A stretch of DNA of 64,000 bases from Myxococcales bacterium (GTDB lineage Bacteria > Myxococcota_A > Polyangia > Polyangiales > Polyangiaceae), in contig JADJQX010000008.1 in assembly GCA_016712525.1 (NCBI GenBank), forward strand, positions 372,001 to 436,000. Direction: 5' to 3'. Shown here one piece after another: positions 35,154-44,489 of the stretch (the stretch's first letter is position 1; each line of letters starts with the position of its first letter). Below the pieces are notes generated by a model that saw nothing but the letters and a program-made list of their open reading frames with translations, was not told the DNA's origin and searched no databases. Made by a program: the position numbers and the translations under genes.

Positions 35154-36658
35154 CGGCCTTCCTCGCGCGGCGAGACGTCGGCGCCCGATCGGTCGGGCGG
35201 CGCGCCGAGCACCCACGTGTCCTTGCTGCCCCCGCCCTGCGACGAGTTCACGACGAGCGAGCCTTCGACGAGCGCCACGCGCGTGAGGCCACCGGGCAAC
35301 ACCCACACGTCGTCTCCGTAGAGCGCGTAAGGGCGCAGGTCGACGTGCCGCCCACAGAGACTGTCGCCTACCAGCGTGGGGACGCGCGAGAGCCCGATCA
35401 CCGGCTGCGCGACGTAGTTTCGCCCGTTCGCGAGGATCGCCGCGCGCACGTCCTCGAGCTGCTTCTTCGTGGCCTTGGGGCCCACCACGATCCCGTACCC
35501 GCCCGACTCGTTGACCGGCTTCACCACCATCTCGGCGAGGTTCGCGAGGACGTGCTCTCGCTCGCTCGGCACGTCGCACGAGAACGTGGGAACGTTCGGC
35601 AAGACCGGGTCCTCGCCGAGGTAATACTTAATCATTTCAGGAACATACATATACACCGCTTTGTCGTCCGCCACGCCGTTGCCCACGGCGTTCGCGAGCC
35701 CCACTCGGCCCGTGCGGTACACCTCGAAGAGGCCGGGCACGCCGAGCAGGCTGTCTTTGCGGAACACCTCCGGGTCGAGGAAGTCGTCGTCGATGCGTCG
35801 ATAGAGGACGTCGACGCGCTCGTAGCCGCGGGTCGTGCGCATGCACACGTTCCCCTGGTGCACGACGAGGTCGCGCCCCTCGACGAGCTCGATGCCCATC
35901 TGCTGCGCGAGGAACGCGTGCTCGAAGTACGCCGAGTTGTACGCGCCCGGGGTGAGCAAGGCGACCGTGGGGGACGACGACGGCGAGAGGTGCCGGAGCG
36001 TCGCGAGGAGACGCGAGGGGTACTCGTCCACCGGGAGCACCTTCGAGGCCGACAAGACCCCGGGGAAGACCCGCTTCATGAGCCTGCGATTCTCGAGCAC
36101 GTAGCTCACGCCCGACGGGCAGCGGAGGTTGTCCTCGAGCACGTACATTTGGCCGTCGCGGTCGCGGACGAGGTCCGTGCCGACGACGTGGCAATAGATG
36201 CCGCGCGGGGGCACGACGCCCTGGCACTGCGGGAGGTAGCCCTTCGCCGACAGCACGAGCGCCTCGGGCACGAGGCCCGCCTTCACGATGCGACGCTCTC
36301 CGTACACGTCCCCGACGAACGCGTTCAGGGCCAAGATGCGCTGCCGGAGCCCCCGCTCGATGACGGAGAAATCCGAGCTTTGGACGATGCGCGGGACGAC
36401 GTCGAACGGGAAGATGCGCTCGGTGCCGCCGTCGGCGCCGTACACGTTGAACGTGATGCCCTTCTGGAGGAGATCCCGCTCGGCCACGCTCTGCCTGCGA
36501 CGGAGCTCCTCGGGGCGGAGCCTCTCGAGCTCGCTCGTGATGGGGGCGCTCCCGGGGCGCGGGCTCCCGGGCGACGCGAACATCTCGTCGTAGAAACCAC
36601 CGGTGTCGTAGAAGGAGAGGTCCACGGTTTCCCCCGTCTTGGGTTTTCCGACGATCAC
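35147..36658 (-). CDS. Circularly permuted type 2 ATP-grasp protein
   Basis: 503 residues of the permuted ATP-grasp family (CP_ATPgrasp). Diagnostic parts are FDVVPRIVQSSDF, the GERRIV turn, VLEDNLRCPSGVSYVLENR, LVVHQGNVCMRTTRGYERVD and VVKPVNESGGYGIVVGP (nucleotide-binding). Related enzymes are thought to make peptide or amide bonds. It begins at GTG 36658, with no clear ribosome site in the preceding bases. It is co-directional with, and overlaps, the Alpha-E gene downstream. A transglutaminase-like partner, common elsewhere, is missing nearby. Confidence 0.92.
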   Translation of the reverse strand: MIVGKPKTGETVDLSFYDTGGFYDEMFASPGSPRPGSAPITSELERLRPEELRRRQSVAERDLLQKGITFNVYGADGGTERIFPFDVVPRIVQSSDFSVIERGLRQRILALNAFVGDVYGERRIVKAGLVPEALVLSAKGYLPQCQGVVPPRGIYCHVVGTDLVRDRDGQMYVLEDNLRCPSGVSYVLENRRLMKRVFPGVLSASKVLPVDEYPSRLLATLRHLSPSSSPTVALLTPGAYNSAYFEHAFLAQQMGIELVEGRDLVVHQGNVCMRTTRGYERVDVLYRRIDDDFLDPEVFRKDSLLGVPGLFEVYRTGRVGLANAVGNGVADDKAVYMYVPEMIKYYLGEDPVLPNVPTFSCDVPSEREHVLANLAEMVVKPVNESGGYGIVVGPKATKKQLEDVRAAILANGRNYVAQPVIGLSRVPTLVGDSLCGRHVDLRPYALYGDDVWVLPGGLTRVALVEGSLVVNSSQGGGSKDTWVLGAPPDRSGADVSPREEGRC

Positions 36659-36745
36659 GCCGGGAGCGACGTGGCCGCGCCTTCGAGGAGCGCGCGGGCC
36701 GGCACGATCAGGTCATCAAGGTTTCCGTTTCCGAGAGGTTTCGCG

Positions 36746-39700
36746 TCACCCCGAGGTCGCGAGGTCGCCCCGCGTTCGGCGACGAATGGCCGCGAAAATG
36801 GCCTCGTGGGTCGCGGGGCTCGCGAGCAGCACGGGGCCTTGGTCCGGCGACCCGTCCCCGAAGGCCGCGACGGCGTCACGGAGGGCCTCGCGGGCGGCGA
36901 TGGCGAGCATCAGCGGGGGCTCGCCGACGGCCTTGCTCCCGTGGATGGTGCCGGGCTGCGCGGCGTCGGGGAGGAGGGTCACGTTGAAGATGGGCGGCGT
37001 GTCGCCGATCGACGGGATCTGGTACGTGCTCGCCGAGTGCGAGAGGAGCCGCCCCTCGGCGTTCCACTTCAGCTCCTCGCCCGTGAGCCAGCCCACGCCC
37101 TGCACGAACGCGCCCTCGACCTGCCCGCGGTCGATCGCCGGGTTCAGCGAGTCGCCCACGTCGTGGAGGATGTCGACGCGGCGGAGCGACTTCATGCCGG
37201 TGTACCCGCACACCTCGACCTCGACCACGGCGGCGCCGTACGCAAAGTAGTAAAAGGGCTTTCCCATCCCCTTCGTGCGGTCGTAGCCGATGCCGGGGGT
37301 GCGGTAGAACCCCTGGGCCGAGAGGTTCACCTGCGCGAAGTAGGCGCGCTCGCAGACCTCGGCGAACGTCACCGCGTGCTCGGGGATGTCCTCGGCGTAG
37401 ACCTTCCCGTCGGCGAACACCATGGCCGCTGGCGCCACCATGCGGCCGACCTTCTTCTCGACGAGCTGCGCGGCGACGGGCCGGAGGCGCTCGCGGAGGA
37501 TGTCGCACGCGGCCTTCGCGGCCGCCCCGTTGAGATCGGCCCCGCTCGACGCGGCCGTGGCGCTCGTGTTGGGGACCTTGTCGGTGCGTGTCTTCATCAT
37601 TCGCACCGCGTCGGCCGTCACGCCGAGCTCGCGCATGACTACGCCGCGAATCTTCGTGTAGAGGCCTTGCCCCATCTCGGTGCCGCCGTGGCTCACCTGC
37701 ACGGTGCCGTCGCGGTAGGCGAGCACGAGCGCCCCGGCCTGGTTCAGGAAGGTCGCCGTGAACGAGATGCCGAACTTGACCGGTGTCATGGCGATGCCGC
37801 GCTTCACCCGCGCGCTCTTCGCGTTGAAGGCGGCGATCTCGGCGCGGCGCTCGTCGAGGCGCGCCGAGGCACGGAGCTCGGGGAAAATGCGCTCGATCCG
37901 GTTGTGCTCGAGCGCTTGCCCGTAGTGCGTGGTCGCGGTCTCGCCGGTGCCGCGGTAGAGGTTCAGGGCGCGCACGTCCTCGGGCTTTTTGCCCAAGGTG
38001 CGGGCGATACGATCGACGATCTCCTCGATGACCACCATGCCTTGGGGCCCGCCGAAGCCGCGAAACGCCGTGTGAGAGACGACGTTCGTCTTGGCCACGC
38101 GGCCCGAGAAGCGCACGGCGGGCAGGTAGTACGCGTTGTCGAGGTGGAAGACGGCGCGGTCGCAGATCGACTCGCTGAGGTCGAGGGCCCACCCGCCGTC
38201 CGAGACGAGATCGATCGCCGCGCCGACGATGCGCCCCTCGCCGTCGAAGCCCACGTCGAACGACGCGAAGAACGGGTGCCGCTTGCCCGTGAGCTCCATG
38301 TCGACGTCGCGATCGAGCTGGAGGCGCACGGGCCTCTTCGCGACGGACGACGCGAGCGCCACGATGGCCGCGAACGTGTTGCCCTGGGTCTCTTTGCCTC
38401 CGAAGCCACCGCCCATGCGCGGCGCGCGCACGACGACGCGGTTCCTCGGGACGTTCATCACGTGCGACACCACGGCCTGGACCTCGGACGGGTGCTGCGT
38501 CGACGAGGTCACGCGCACGTCGCCGTCGTCCCCCCACTCGGCGTGGGCGGCGTGCGACTCGAGGTAGAAGTGCTCTTGCCCGCCGATCTCGAGCTCGCCC
38601 GAGAGCCTGTGGGGAGCGCGCTCGAGCGCCGAGGCCGCGTCGCCGCGACGAATGACGTGAGGCTCCGTGTGGTAGCTGCCCTGCCGGATGGCCTCACGCA
38701 GCCCGAGGACCGCGGGGAGCGGCTCGTAAACCACCTTGACCTTTTTCGCGGCCCATTTCGCGGCCTCCCGTGTCTCGGCGACCACCACGGCGACGATGTG
38801 CCCCACGAAGCGGACGGTGTCGTGGGCGAAGAGCGGCTCGTCGTGGCGGACTGCGCCCACGTCGTTCGTGCCGGGGACGTCGCGGGCCGTGAGCACGCAG
38901 ACCACTCCGGGCATCGCGCGGGCCTCGGCGTCGTCGACCGAGACGAGCCGCGCGTGCGCGTGCGGGGACATGACGGGCCACACCTCGAGCGCGCGCTTCG
39001 ACTGGGCCTCGTCGTCGACGTAGAGGGCCGTGCCGGTCACGTGCCCCTTGGCGCTCTCGTGCGGCAGGTCGAAGCTCGGGGCCTTGCAGGTGAACGTTGC
39101 GCCGCGCTCGAACCACGGGAGCCCCTCTTGGGCCTCGCTCTCGTCGCCCGCGAAGAGCTTCTCGAAGAGTCCGACGACGAGCTCGCTCCGGAAGTCTTTG
39201 CCGGAGCGGACGTCGTCGAGCGGGGTGAACTCGCCCGCGAGCACCGCCGACACCTCGCGCACCGTCGCCGCGTTCCACGGCTTCCCCACGAGCGCCGCCT
39301 CGGCCTTCGTGGCGAGCGCGGGGGTCGCCGCGACGCCGCCGTACGCGAGCTTGGCCGCGACCACCACGTCGTTCGAGTCGAGGTCGACGGCGAAGCTGCT
39401 GGCCACGATGCTGATGTCCATCTCGCGCCGCTTCGACACTTTGTACGACGCGGCGATCCGCCGGGCCGCGCCGGAGGGCCCGCGCGGGATCACGATTTTC
39501 GAAACGATTTCATCACGTTCGAGAACGGTCTTTCGGTACCCTGCGAAGAACGCGTGGAGCGGGATCGTGCGCTCGCCACGGACGCTCGACGCGACCACGT
39601 CGGCCGAGAGAGACAGGAGCACCGGCGCCATGTCGCCGATGGGCGAGGCCGTCACGAGGTTTCCTGCCAGGGTGGCTCGGTTTCGAACCTGGCGCGACGC

Positions 39701-40561
39701 GAACACGAGCAGCATCTTTTTGAGCTGCGGGAGCTCCTCGCCGATGGCGTCCTCGAGCGCCGTGAGGGTGGCCGCTCCACCCACGACGAACGCATCCGCC
39801 GTGCGCTCGACACGCGTGAGCTCCGCGACGCCCTCGGTCGAGACGAGCAGCGCGTAGCGTCGGTCGTGTTTGTTCACGTAGACACCGATCTCGGTCGCGC
39901 CGGCGACGAGCTCCGCCTCGGGGTGCTTCGCGCGGAGCTCGAGGAGCTCGGCGAGCGTGGTGGGCCTCACGAAGCGCCGGCCCATGGCCTCGTAGTCGAC
40001 AGGCCCGAGCTCGGGAGCCGGTTTTTTCAAGCGAAGCGCGAAGAGATCCCCCTCGGGAGCGCGGGCCTTCTGCTCACGGGCTTTGGCCGCGGCCTCCCGG
40101 ATCGGGCGGTACCCCGTGCAGCGGCACAGGTTGCCGTTGAGCTGATCGACGAGGTCCGCGTCTCCGCGAATGTCGTCTCGGTAGTAGGCCTCGAACATGG
40201 AGCAGACGAAGCCCGGCGTGCAATACCCGCACTGCGACCCGTAGGCCTCGACCATGGCGGCCTGCACGGGGTGCATGGCTTCGGGTGTGCCGATGCCCTC
40301 GACCGTGACGACCTCGCGCCCGGCCACCATCGGGAGCAGCGTGATGCACGCGTTGATGGCGCGGTAGGTGGGCGTGCCGTCGGCGCGGCGCTCGACGATG
40401 GCCACGGTGCACGCGCCGCAGTCGCCCTCGGCGCAGCCCTCCTTCGTGCCGGTCTTCCCGGAGGCCCGCACGTACTGGAGGAGCGTCGTGTGGGTGGCCT
40501 CGGACGAGACCGTGACCGGCTTGCCGTTCAGCGTGAACGAAAACGAGGAAGCGTGCGCCAT
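36746..40561 (-). CDS. Xanthine dehydrogenase, single-chain (Fe-S, FAD, Moco)
   Basis: A 1271-residue molybdenum hydroxylase with all three parts in one chain, as in eukaryotic XDH; most bacteria split them into two or three subunits. The first 2Fe-2S cluster uses Cys43, 48, 51 and 72 (GCAEGDCGAC). The second uses Cys111, 114, 146 and 148 (CGYC ... CRCTG). The FAD domain has VAGATEIG and TLAGNLVTASPIGDMAP. The Moco domain has GGGFGGKETQGN, AFRGFGGPQG (substrate Arg) and GSKAVGEPPLML, where Glu1214 matches the catalytic base. It oxidises hypoxanthine and xanthine to urate in the cytoplasm. XdhC, its maturation factor, is encoded 1 kb away. Confidence 0.95.
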   Translation of the reverse strand: MAHASSFSFTLNGKPVTVSSEATHTTLLQYVRASGKTGTKEGCAEGDCGACTVAIVERRADGTPTYRAINACITLLPMVAGREVVTVEGIGTPEAMHPVQAAMVEAYGSQCGYCTPGFVCSMFEAYYRDDIRGDADLVDQLNGNLCRCTGYRPIREAAAKAREQKARAPEGDLFALRLKKPAPELGPVDYEAMGRRFVRPTTLAELLELRAKHPEAELVAGATEIGVYVNKHDRRYALLVSTEGVAELTRVERTADAFVVGGAATLTALEDAIGEELPQLKKMLLVFASRQVRNRATLAGNLVTASPIGDMAPVLLSLSADVVASSVRGERTIPLHAFFAGYRKTVLERDEIVSKIVIPRGPSGAARRIAASYKVSKRREMDISIVASSFAVDLDSNDVVVAAKLAYGGVAATPALATKAEAALVGKPWNAATVREVSAVLAGEFTPLDDVRSGKDFRSELVVGLFEKLFAGDESEAQEGLPWFERGATFTCKAPSFDLPHESAKGHVTGTALYVDDEAQSKRALEVWPVMSPHAHARLVSVDDAEARAMPGVVCVLTARDVPGTNDVGAVRHDEPLFAHDTVRFVGHIVAVVVAETREAAKWAAKKVKVVYEPLPAVLGLREAIRQGSYHTEPHVIRRGDAASALERAPHRLSGELEIGGQEHFYLESHAAHAEWGDDGDVRVTSSTQHPSEVQAVVSHVMNVPRNRVVVRAPRMGGGFGGKETQGNTFAAIVALASSVAKRPVRLQLDRDVDMELTGKRHPFFASFDVGFDGEGRIVGAAIDLVSDGGWALDLSESICDRAVFHLDNAYYLPAVRFSGRVAKTNVVSHTAFRGFGGPQGMVVIEEIVDRIARTLGKKPEDVRALNLYRGTGETATTHYGQALEHNRIERIFPELRASARLDERRAEIAAFNAKSARVKRGIAMTPVKFGISFTATFLNQAGALVLAYRDGTVQVSHGGTEMGQGLYTKIRGVVMRELGVTADAVRMMKTRTDKVPNTSATAASSGADLNGAAAKAACDILRERLRPVAAQLVEKKVGRMVAPAAMVFADGKVYAEDIPEHAVTFAEVCERAYFAQVNLSAQGFYRTPGIGYDRTKGMGKPFYYFAYGAAVVEVEVCGYTGMKSLRRVDILHDVGDSLNPAIDRGQVEGAFVQGVGWLTGEELKWNAEGRLLSHSASTYQIPSIGDTPPIFNVTLLPDAAQPGTIHGSKAVGEPPLMLAIAAREALRDAVAAFGDGSPDQGPVLLASPATHEAIFAAIRRRTRGDLATSG

Positions 40562-40687
40562 GACGGCCTAAGTTACCCGAAATTGCCCGGCTTTCGCACG
40601 CTCGATGCCCGGCCCGCGCGACGCTCTGCGGCATGACGCACGCGAACGGCACCTGGCGCCAGCGCAGCAGCGGTGTATAGGAACCGG

Positions 40688-41554
40688 ATGCTCGTCGCTC
40701 GTCGGAAAAGCTCCCTCTTTTTTACCTCCGTGTGCCTGGTCGCGCTCGGCGCGTGCACCGAGGTCGTCGTCGTGGAGCGACCTTCCGGACAGCCCGCGCC
40801 CGAAGCCGACGGCGCTCCCCCGCCCCAGCCCGAGCCCGAGGCCGACGCCGCGCCCGAGCCCGAGGTCGACGCCGCCCCCGCCCTTCCCTGCCTCGAGGAC
40901 CTCACGCAGCGGAACGTCCCCTTCACGAAGGCGCAGGCCCGTGGTGTGGTCGACGCGATCGTCGTGAACGCGCCCATCAACGGCGTCGTGTTCGCGTCCG
41001 AAATGGGGGACAAGCCCACGACGCAGCCCATGGCCTGCGAGTTCGTGCGCACCCTCTTCCGGTTCGCCGAGGTGCTGAAATCGAAGGGCATCCACAAAGT
41101 GGGGACGCTCGGCTCCTACTGCTACCGCTGCTGCTGCGCCTGGAGCGAGACGAACTTCTGCCGCGGCGTGAACGACCCCGAGCCTTCGTGCGGGTCGAAC
41201 GGCTACTCGAACCACTCGTTCGGCCGCGCGGTCGACGTCCGCTACCTCACCTTCGACGACGGCCGCACGGTCGACATCAACAAGGACACCGACTTCAAGG
41301 CCACCGCCGGCGGGACGTGCGGCGCCGCGCGCACGAGCCAGACGGGCACGAGCAAGACCCTCTACGACATCGTCTGCGAGACCGCGGCGCTCAAGATCTT
41401 CTCGACCGTGCTCACGCCGAACTACAACTCCGACCACCGCAACCACTGGCACATGGACACCGGCCAGTCGGGCAACCCGAAGAGCACCACCGTGCGCTCG
41501 CTCGGCGAGATCGACGTCGATCGCGGCGACCACCCCGACTCCTGCGGCGAGTAA
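40688..41554 (+). CDS. Extensin-like (M15-fold) lipoprotein
   Basis: 288 residues. The leader RRKSSLFFTSVCLVALGAC has the lipobox ALGAC. A Pro/Glu/Asp-rich linker follows, and then a domain like the C-terminal domain of extensin-like proteins. It contains CYRCCC, NHSFGRAVDVRYL (His/Asp) and SDHRNHWHMDTG (His-x-His), the zinc-ligand layout of M15-type D-Ala-D-Ala carboxypeptidases. A cell-wall peptide role is inferred. ATG 40688 is preferred because AGGA lies five bases before it. It is transcribed opposite to XDH and XdhC. Confidence 0.8.
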   Translation: MLVARRKSSLFFTSVCLVALGACTEVVVVERPSGQPAPEADGAPPPQPEPEADAAPEPEVDAAPALPCLEDLTQRNVPFTKAQARGVVDAIVVNAPINGVVFASEMGDKPTTQPMACEFVRTLFRFAEVLKSKGIHKVGTLGSYCYRCCCAWSETNFCRGVNDPEPSCGSNGYSNHSFGRAVDVRYLTFDDGRTVDINKDTDFKATAGGTCGAARTSQTGTSKTLYDIVCETAALKIFSTVLTPNYNSDHRNHWHMDTGQSGNPKSTTVRSLGEIDVDRGDHPDSCGE

Positions 41555-41588
41555 TTCGTCAGCAGTTTCGTAGCCTTACACGGCCTCG

Positions 41589-42431
41589 TCAGGTCTGCCC
41601 CGGCCCTCGCCCCCGCAGGAACGCGACGAGCTCGGCCGCGATGGCCACGGCGATCTCGTCGGGGAGGCGCGCGCCGATGTCGAGGCCCACGGGCATGCGC
41701 ACGCGCGCCGCATCGCTCTCGGAGAAGCCGCGATGCAGGAGGCGCTTTTTGGTGCGCTCGGCCTTGGCGCGGCTGCCGACCCCCCCGACGAACGAAAAGG
41801 AGCGCCGAAGCGCCCACTCGATCGCGCGCTGATCCTCTCCGTGATCGTGGGTCATCGCGAGAAAGATGCCCCGCTCGGGCACCTCGCGGCCGAGCTCGTC
41901 GAACGCGCCGACCAGCGTCCTCACGCCCGGGAGACGGCCCTCGGTGGCCCATGCCTCGCGCGGGTCGACCACCGTGACCGCGAGCCCGAGGCGCGCGAGG
42001 AGGGGCGCCGTGGCCGTCGCCACGTGACCGCCACCGACCACGAGGCACGGCTCGACCGACACGAGCGGCTCGAGCAACACCGAGACCCGCCCGCCGCAGC
42101 ACATGCCGAGCTCGGCCCCGAGGAGGAGCTCGCGCACGCTCGCCCTGGGCGGATCGTCGGCGAGGTACGGTACGAGGGCGGAGAGCACCTCACGCTCGAC
42201 GGCCCCACCGCCGACCGTGCCGATCGAGGTGCCGTCGTCGCACACGTAGAGCTTCTGCCCGGGCGTGGAGGGCGCCGACCCCTTGCGATCGAGCACCGTG
42301 GCCATGGCCCCGCGGCGACCGAGCGCGGCCTTCTTCGCGGCGGTCTCGAGCACCGCCGAGGGCGTGGCCGCGTGCGGGACGAACCCCTCACCGGCCTCGC
42401 CTCGGGGCTCTGTGCGATCTCCGTGTGGCAC
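41589..42431 (-). CDS. xdhC: XdhC-family molybdenum cofactor insertion protein
   Basis: A 280-residue XdhC/CoxI protein. The N-terminal XdhC_CoxI domain has TVLDRKGSAPSTPGQKL and GTVGGGAVEREVL, then GMCCGGRVSVLLEPL. The C-terminal Rossmann domain has CLVVGGGHVATATAPL and FVGGVGSRAKAERTKKRL. XdhC binds Moco and helps put the sulfurated cofactor into xanthine dehydrogenase. It lies on the same strand as XDH, but the extensin-like gene intervenes on the other strand, so it is probably transcribed separately. The start is GTG 42431; no other start fits the domain better. Confidence 0.92.
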   Translation of the reverse strand: MPHGDRTEPRGEAGEGFVPHAATPSAVLETAAKKAALGRRGAMATVLDRKGSAPSTPGQKLYVCDDGTSIGTVGGGAVEREVLSALVPYLADDPPRASVRELLLGAELGMCCGGRVSVLLEPLVSVEPCLVVGGGHVATATAPLLARLGLAVTVVDPREAWATEGRLPGVRTLVGAFDELGREVPERGIFLAMTHDHGEDQRAIEWALRRSFSFVGGVGSRAKAERTKKRLLHRGFSESDAARVRMPVGLDIGARLPDEIAVAIAAELVAFLRGRGPGQT

Positions 42432-42505
42432 CGACGTGACACTTTACGCGAATTTGGGACGCTGCGGCAGGATGCGGGTATCTTCGGGAGCGGAGGCGTT
42501 CCCGC

Positions 42506-43792
42506 ATGACTCGACGGCTCGAGCCGAACCAGGTGCTCGTCATGATCCTCGCCGGCGGCGAGGGCAAGAGGCTTCATCCCCTCACGTTCGACCGTGCGAA
42601 GCCCGCGGTCCCGTTCGGGGGGCGCTACCGCATCATCGACATCGTCCTGTCGAACTTCGTGAACTCGGGCCTCACCCGCATCAAGATCCTGACGCAGTAC
42701 AAAAGCGCGTCCCTCGAGGAGCACATCGCGCGCGTGTGGCGGCTCTCCCCGATCCTCGATCAGTTCATCGAGGCCATCCCTGCGCAGCAACGCACGGGGA
42801 AATCCTGGTTCCGAGGCTCGGCCGACGCGGTGTACCAGTGCCAGCACGTCATCACGGACGAGCAGCCCGAGCACGTGTGCATCTTCGGCGGCGACCACGT
42901 CTACAAGATGGACGTGCGCCAGATGCTCGACGCGCACGCGACGTGGCAGGCCGACGCGACCGTCGCGGCGATCCCGGTCCCCAAAGAAGAGGCGCGCCAG
43001 TTCGGCGTCATCGAGGTGAACGCCGAGGGCCGGATCGTGGGCTTCCACGAGAAGGTCGAGAATCCGCCCGAGATGCCGAACCGCCCGGGGTACTGCCTCG
43101 CGTCGATGGGGAACTACGTGTTCCGGACCGAGGCGCTCATGGATGTACTCTACACCGATACCGGCCTCGAGGACTCGAAGCACGACTTCGGCCACGACAT
43201 CCTCCCGGCGATGGTGGCCGAGGGCCTCAAGGTCTACGCGTACGACTTCATGACCAACGCGGTCCCGGGCGAGGATCCGGCCGCGCGTGGGTACTGGCGC
43301 GACATCGGGACGCTCGAGGCCTACTGGGAAGCCCAGATGGATCTCATCAGCATCCACCCGGCATTCAACCTCTACAACACGGCGTGGCCCATCCGCACGG
43401 GCGTCACGCACGACCCGCCCGCGAAGTTCGTGTTCCGTGACGCGGCCCAGGCCCGCGTCGGCATCGCGACCGACTCGCTCGTGTCGCACGGCTGCATCAT
43501 CTCGGGCGGGCGCATCCACAGGAGCGTGCTCTCGGTCGGGTGCCGCATCAACTCGTTCAGCGAGGTCGAGGAGAGCGTGCTCTTCGAGAAGGTGCGCATC
43601 GGGCGCCACGCGAAGATCCGGCGCTGCATCATCGACAAGGACGTCGAGATCCCGAGCGGCATGGAGATCGGCTACGACTCCGAGGCCGACAGGCGCCGCT
43701 TCTTCGTCACCGAGACGGGCCTCGTCGTGATCCCGAAGCGCGCCAAGCTGCGCGACGACGGGTCGATGAAGGTGCTCGACATCAATGGCTGA
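42506..43792 (+). CDS. glgC: Glucose-1-phosphate adenylyltransferase
   Basis: A 428-residue nucleotidyltransferase that makes ADP-glucose from glucose-1-phosphate and ATP, the first committed step of glycogen synthesis. ILAGGEGKRLHPLT is the nucleotide-binding loop. AKPAVPFGGRYRIIDIVLSN, GSADAVYQ, FGGDHVYKMD (catalytic Asp), FHEKVENP and ASMGNYVFR are further active-site pieces. The left-handed beta-helix C-terminus has the hexapeptide-like SLVSHGCIISGG. ATG 42506 has GGAG upstream. It overlaps the phosphatase gene by 8 bp. Confidence 0.96.
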   Translation: MTRRLEPNQVLVMILAGGEGKRLHPLTFDRAKPAVPFGGRYRIIDIVLSNFVNSGLTRIKILTQYKSASLEEHIARVWRLSPILDQFIEAIPAQQRTGKSWFRGSADAVYQCQHVITDEQPEHVCIFGGDHVYKMDVRQMLDAHATWQADATVAAIPVPKEEARQFGVIEVNAEGRIVGFHEKVENPPEMPNRPGYCLASMGNYVFRTEALMDVLYTDTGLEDSKHDFGHDILPAMVAEGLKVYAYDFMTNAVPGEDPAARGYWRDIGTLEAYWEAQMDLISIHPAFNLYNTAWPIRTGVTHDPPAKFVFRDAAQARVGIATDSLVSHGCIISGGRIHRSVLSVGCRINSFSEVEESVLFEKVRIGRHAKIRRCIIDKDVEIPSGMEIGYDSEADRRRFFVTETGLVVIPKRAKLRDDGSMKVLDING

Positions 43793-44489
43793 GAGCGGGC
43801 GGCGGACGGTGTTCGTGGGCGACGTCCACGGGTGCCGACCGGAGCTCGAGAGGCTGCTCGAGCAGGTTCAATTTTCGGAGCGCGACAGGCTCGTGTTCGT
43901 GGGCGATCTCGTCGCTCGCGGGCCCGACTCGCTCGGCGTGCTCGCGATCGCACGCGCGCTCGGCGCCGTGGTCGTGCGAGGGAACCACGAGGAGCGTGTG
44001 CTCCGGGAGCTCGGCCTCGGGGCGACGTTCGGGGGCTCCCCCTCGCGCCCGCACCAAGAGATCGCCGCGCGCCTGGGCCAGGCCGACGTCGACCTCCTCC
44101 GCGAGACGCCGCTCTATCGCACCTTCGACGAACACGGGCTCACGGTGGTCCACGCGGGCATCGATCCCGAGGAGCCCCTCCACCTCCAGCGGCCCGAGAC
44201 GCTCCTCTTCGTGCGGAACGCGCGCACGCCTTCGGGAAAAAAACGGCTCTGGGGCGAGGTGCACGAGGGGCCGGTCTCCTACGTGTTCGGGCACAACGCC
44301 ATCGAGAAGCTCCAGCTCCACCCGTTCGCCACCGGCCTCGACACGGGCTGCGTCTACGGCGGCGCGCTCACCGCGCTCGTGCTCGGGGAGAACGAGACTC
44401 TCCCCCGCGACGTCACGGCGCGTCGCGCGAAGCTCGTGTCGATCCCCGCCGAGCGCGTCTGGTTCGATCCGCACTCGCGGGACGACTGA
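43785..44489 (+). CDS. Metallophosphoesterase of the ApaH/PrpE type
   Basis: A 234-residue calcineurin-like phosphoesterase. Metal-binding motifs are in order: VFVGDVHGC, FVGDLVARGPDS, VRGNHEERVL, VVHAGI and FGHNAI, with DTGCVYGGALTALVL near the end as in ApaH (symmetrical Ap4A hydrolase) and in PrpE/Ser-Thr phosphatases. It could remove diadenosine polyphosphates or dephosphorylate proteins; sequence alone does not decide. The 8-bp overlap with glgC suggests co-translation. Confidence 0.87.
   Translation: MAESGRRTVFVGDVHGCRPELERLLEQVQFSERDRLVFVGDLVARGPDSLGVLAIARALGAVVVRGNHEERVLRELGLGATFGGSPSRPHQEIAARLGQADVDLLRETPLYRTFDEHGLTVVHAGIDPEEPLHLQRPETLLFVRNARTPSGKKRLWGEVHEGPVSYVFGHNAIEKLQLHPFATGLDTGCVYGGALTALVLGENETLPRDVTARRAKLVSIPAERVWFDPHSRDD

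Noticed and set aside
35345..40636. A 1763-codon plus-strand open frame antisense to xanthine dehydrogenase and the ATP-grasp gene
   Set aside because: It has no recognisable domain and follows from the high G+C content, where antisense frames rarely meet stop codons. The minus strand holds full XDH and ATP-grasp proteins.
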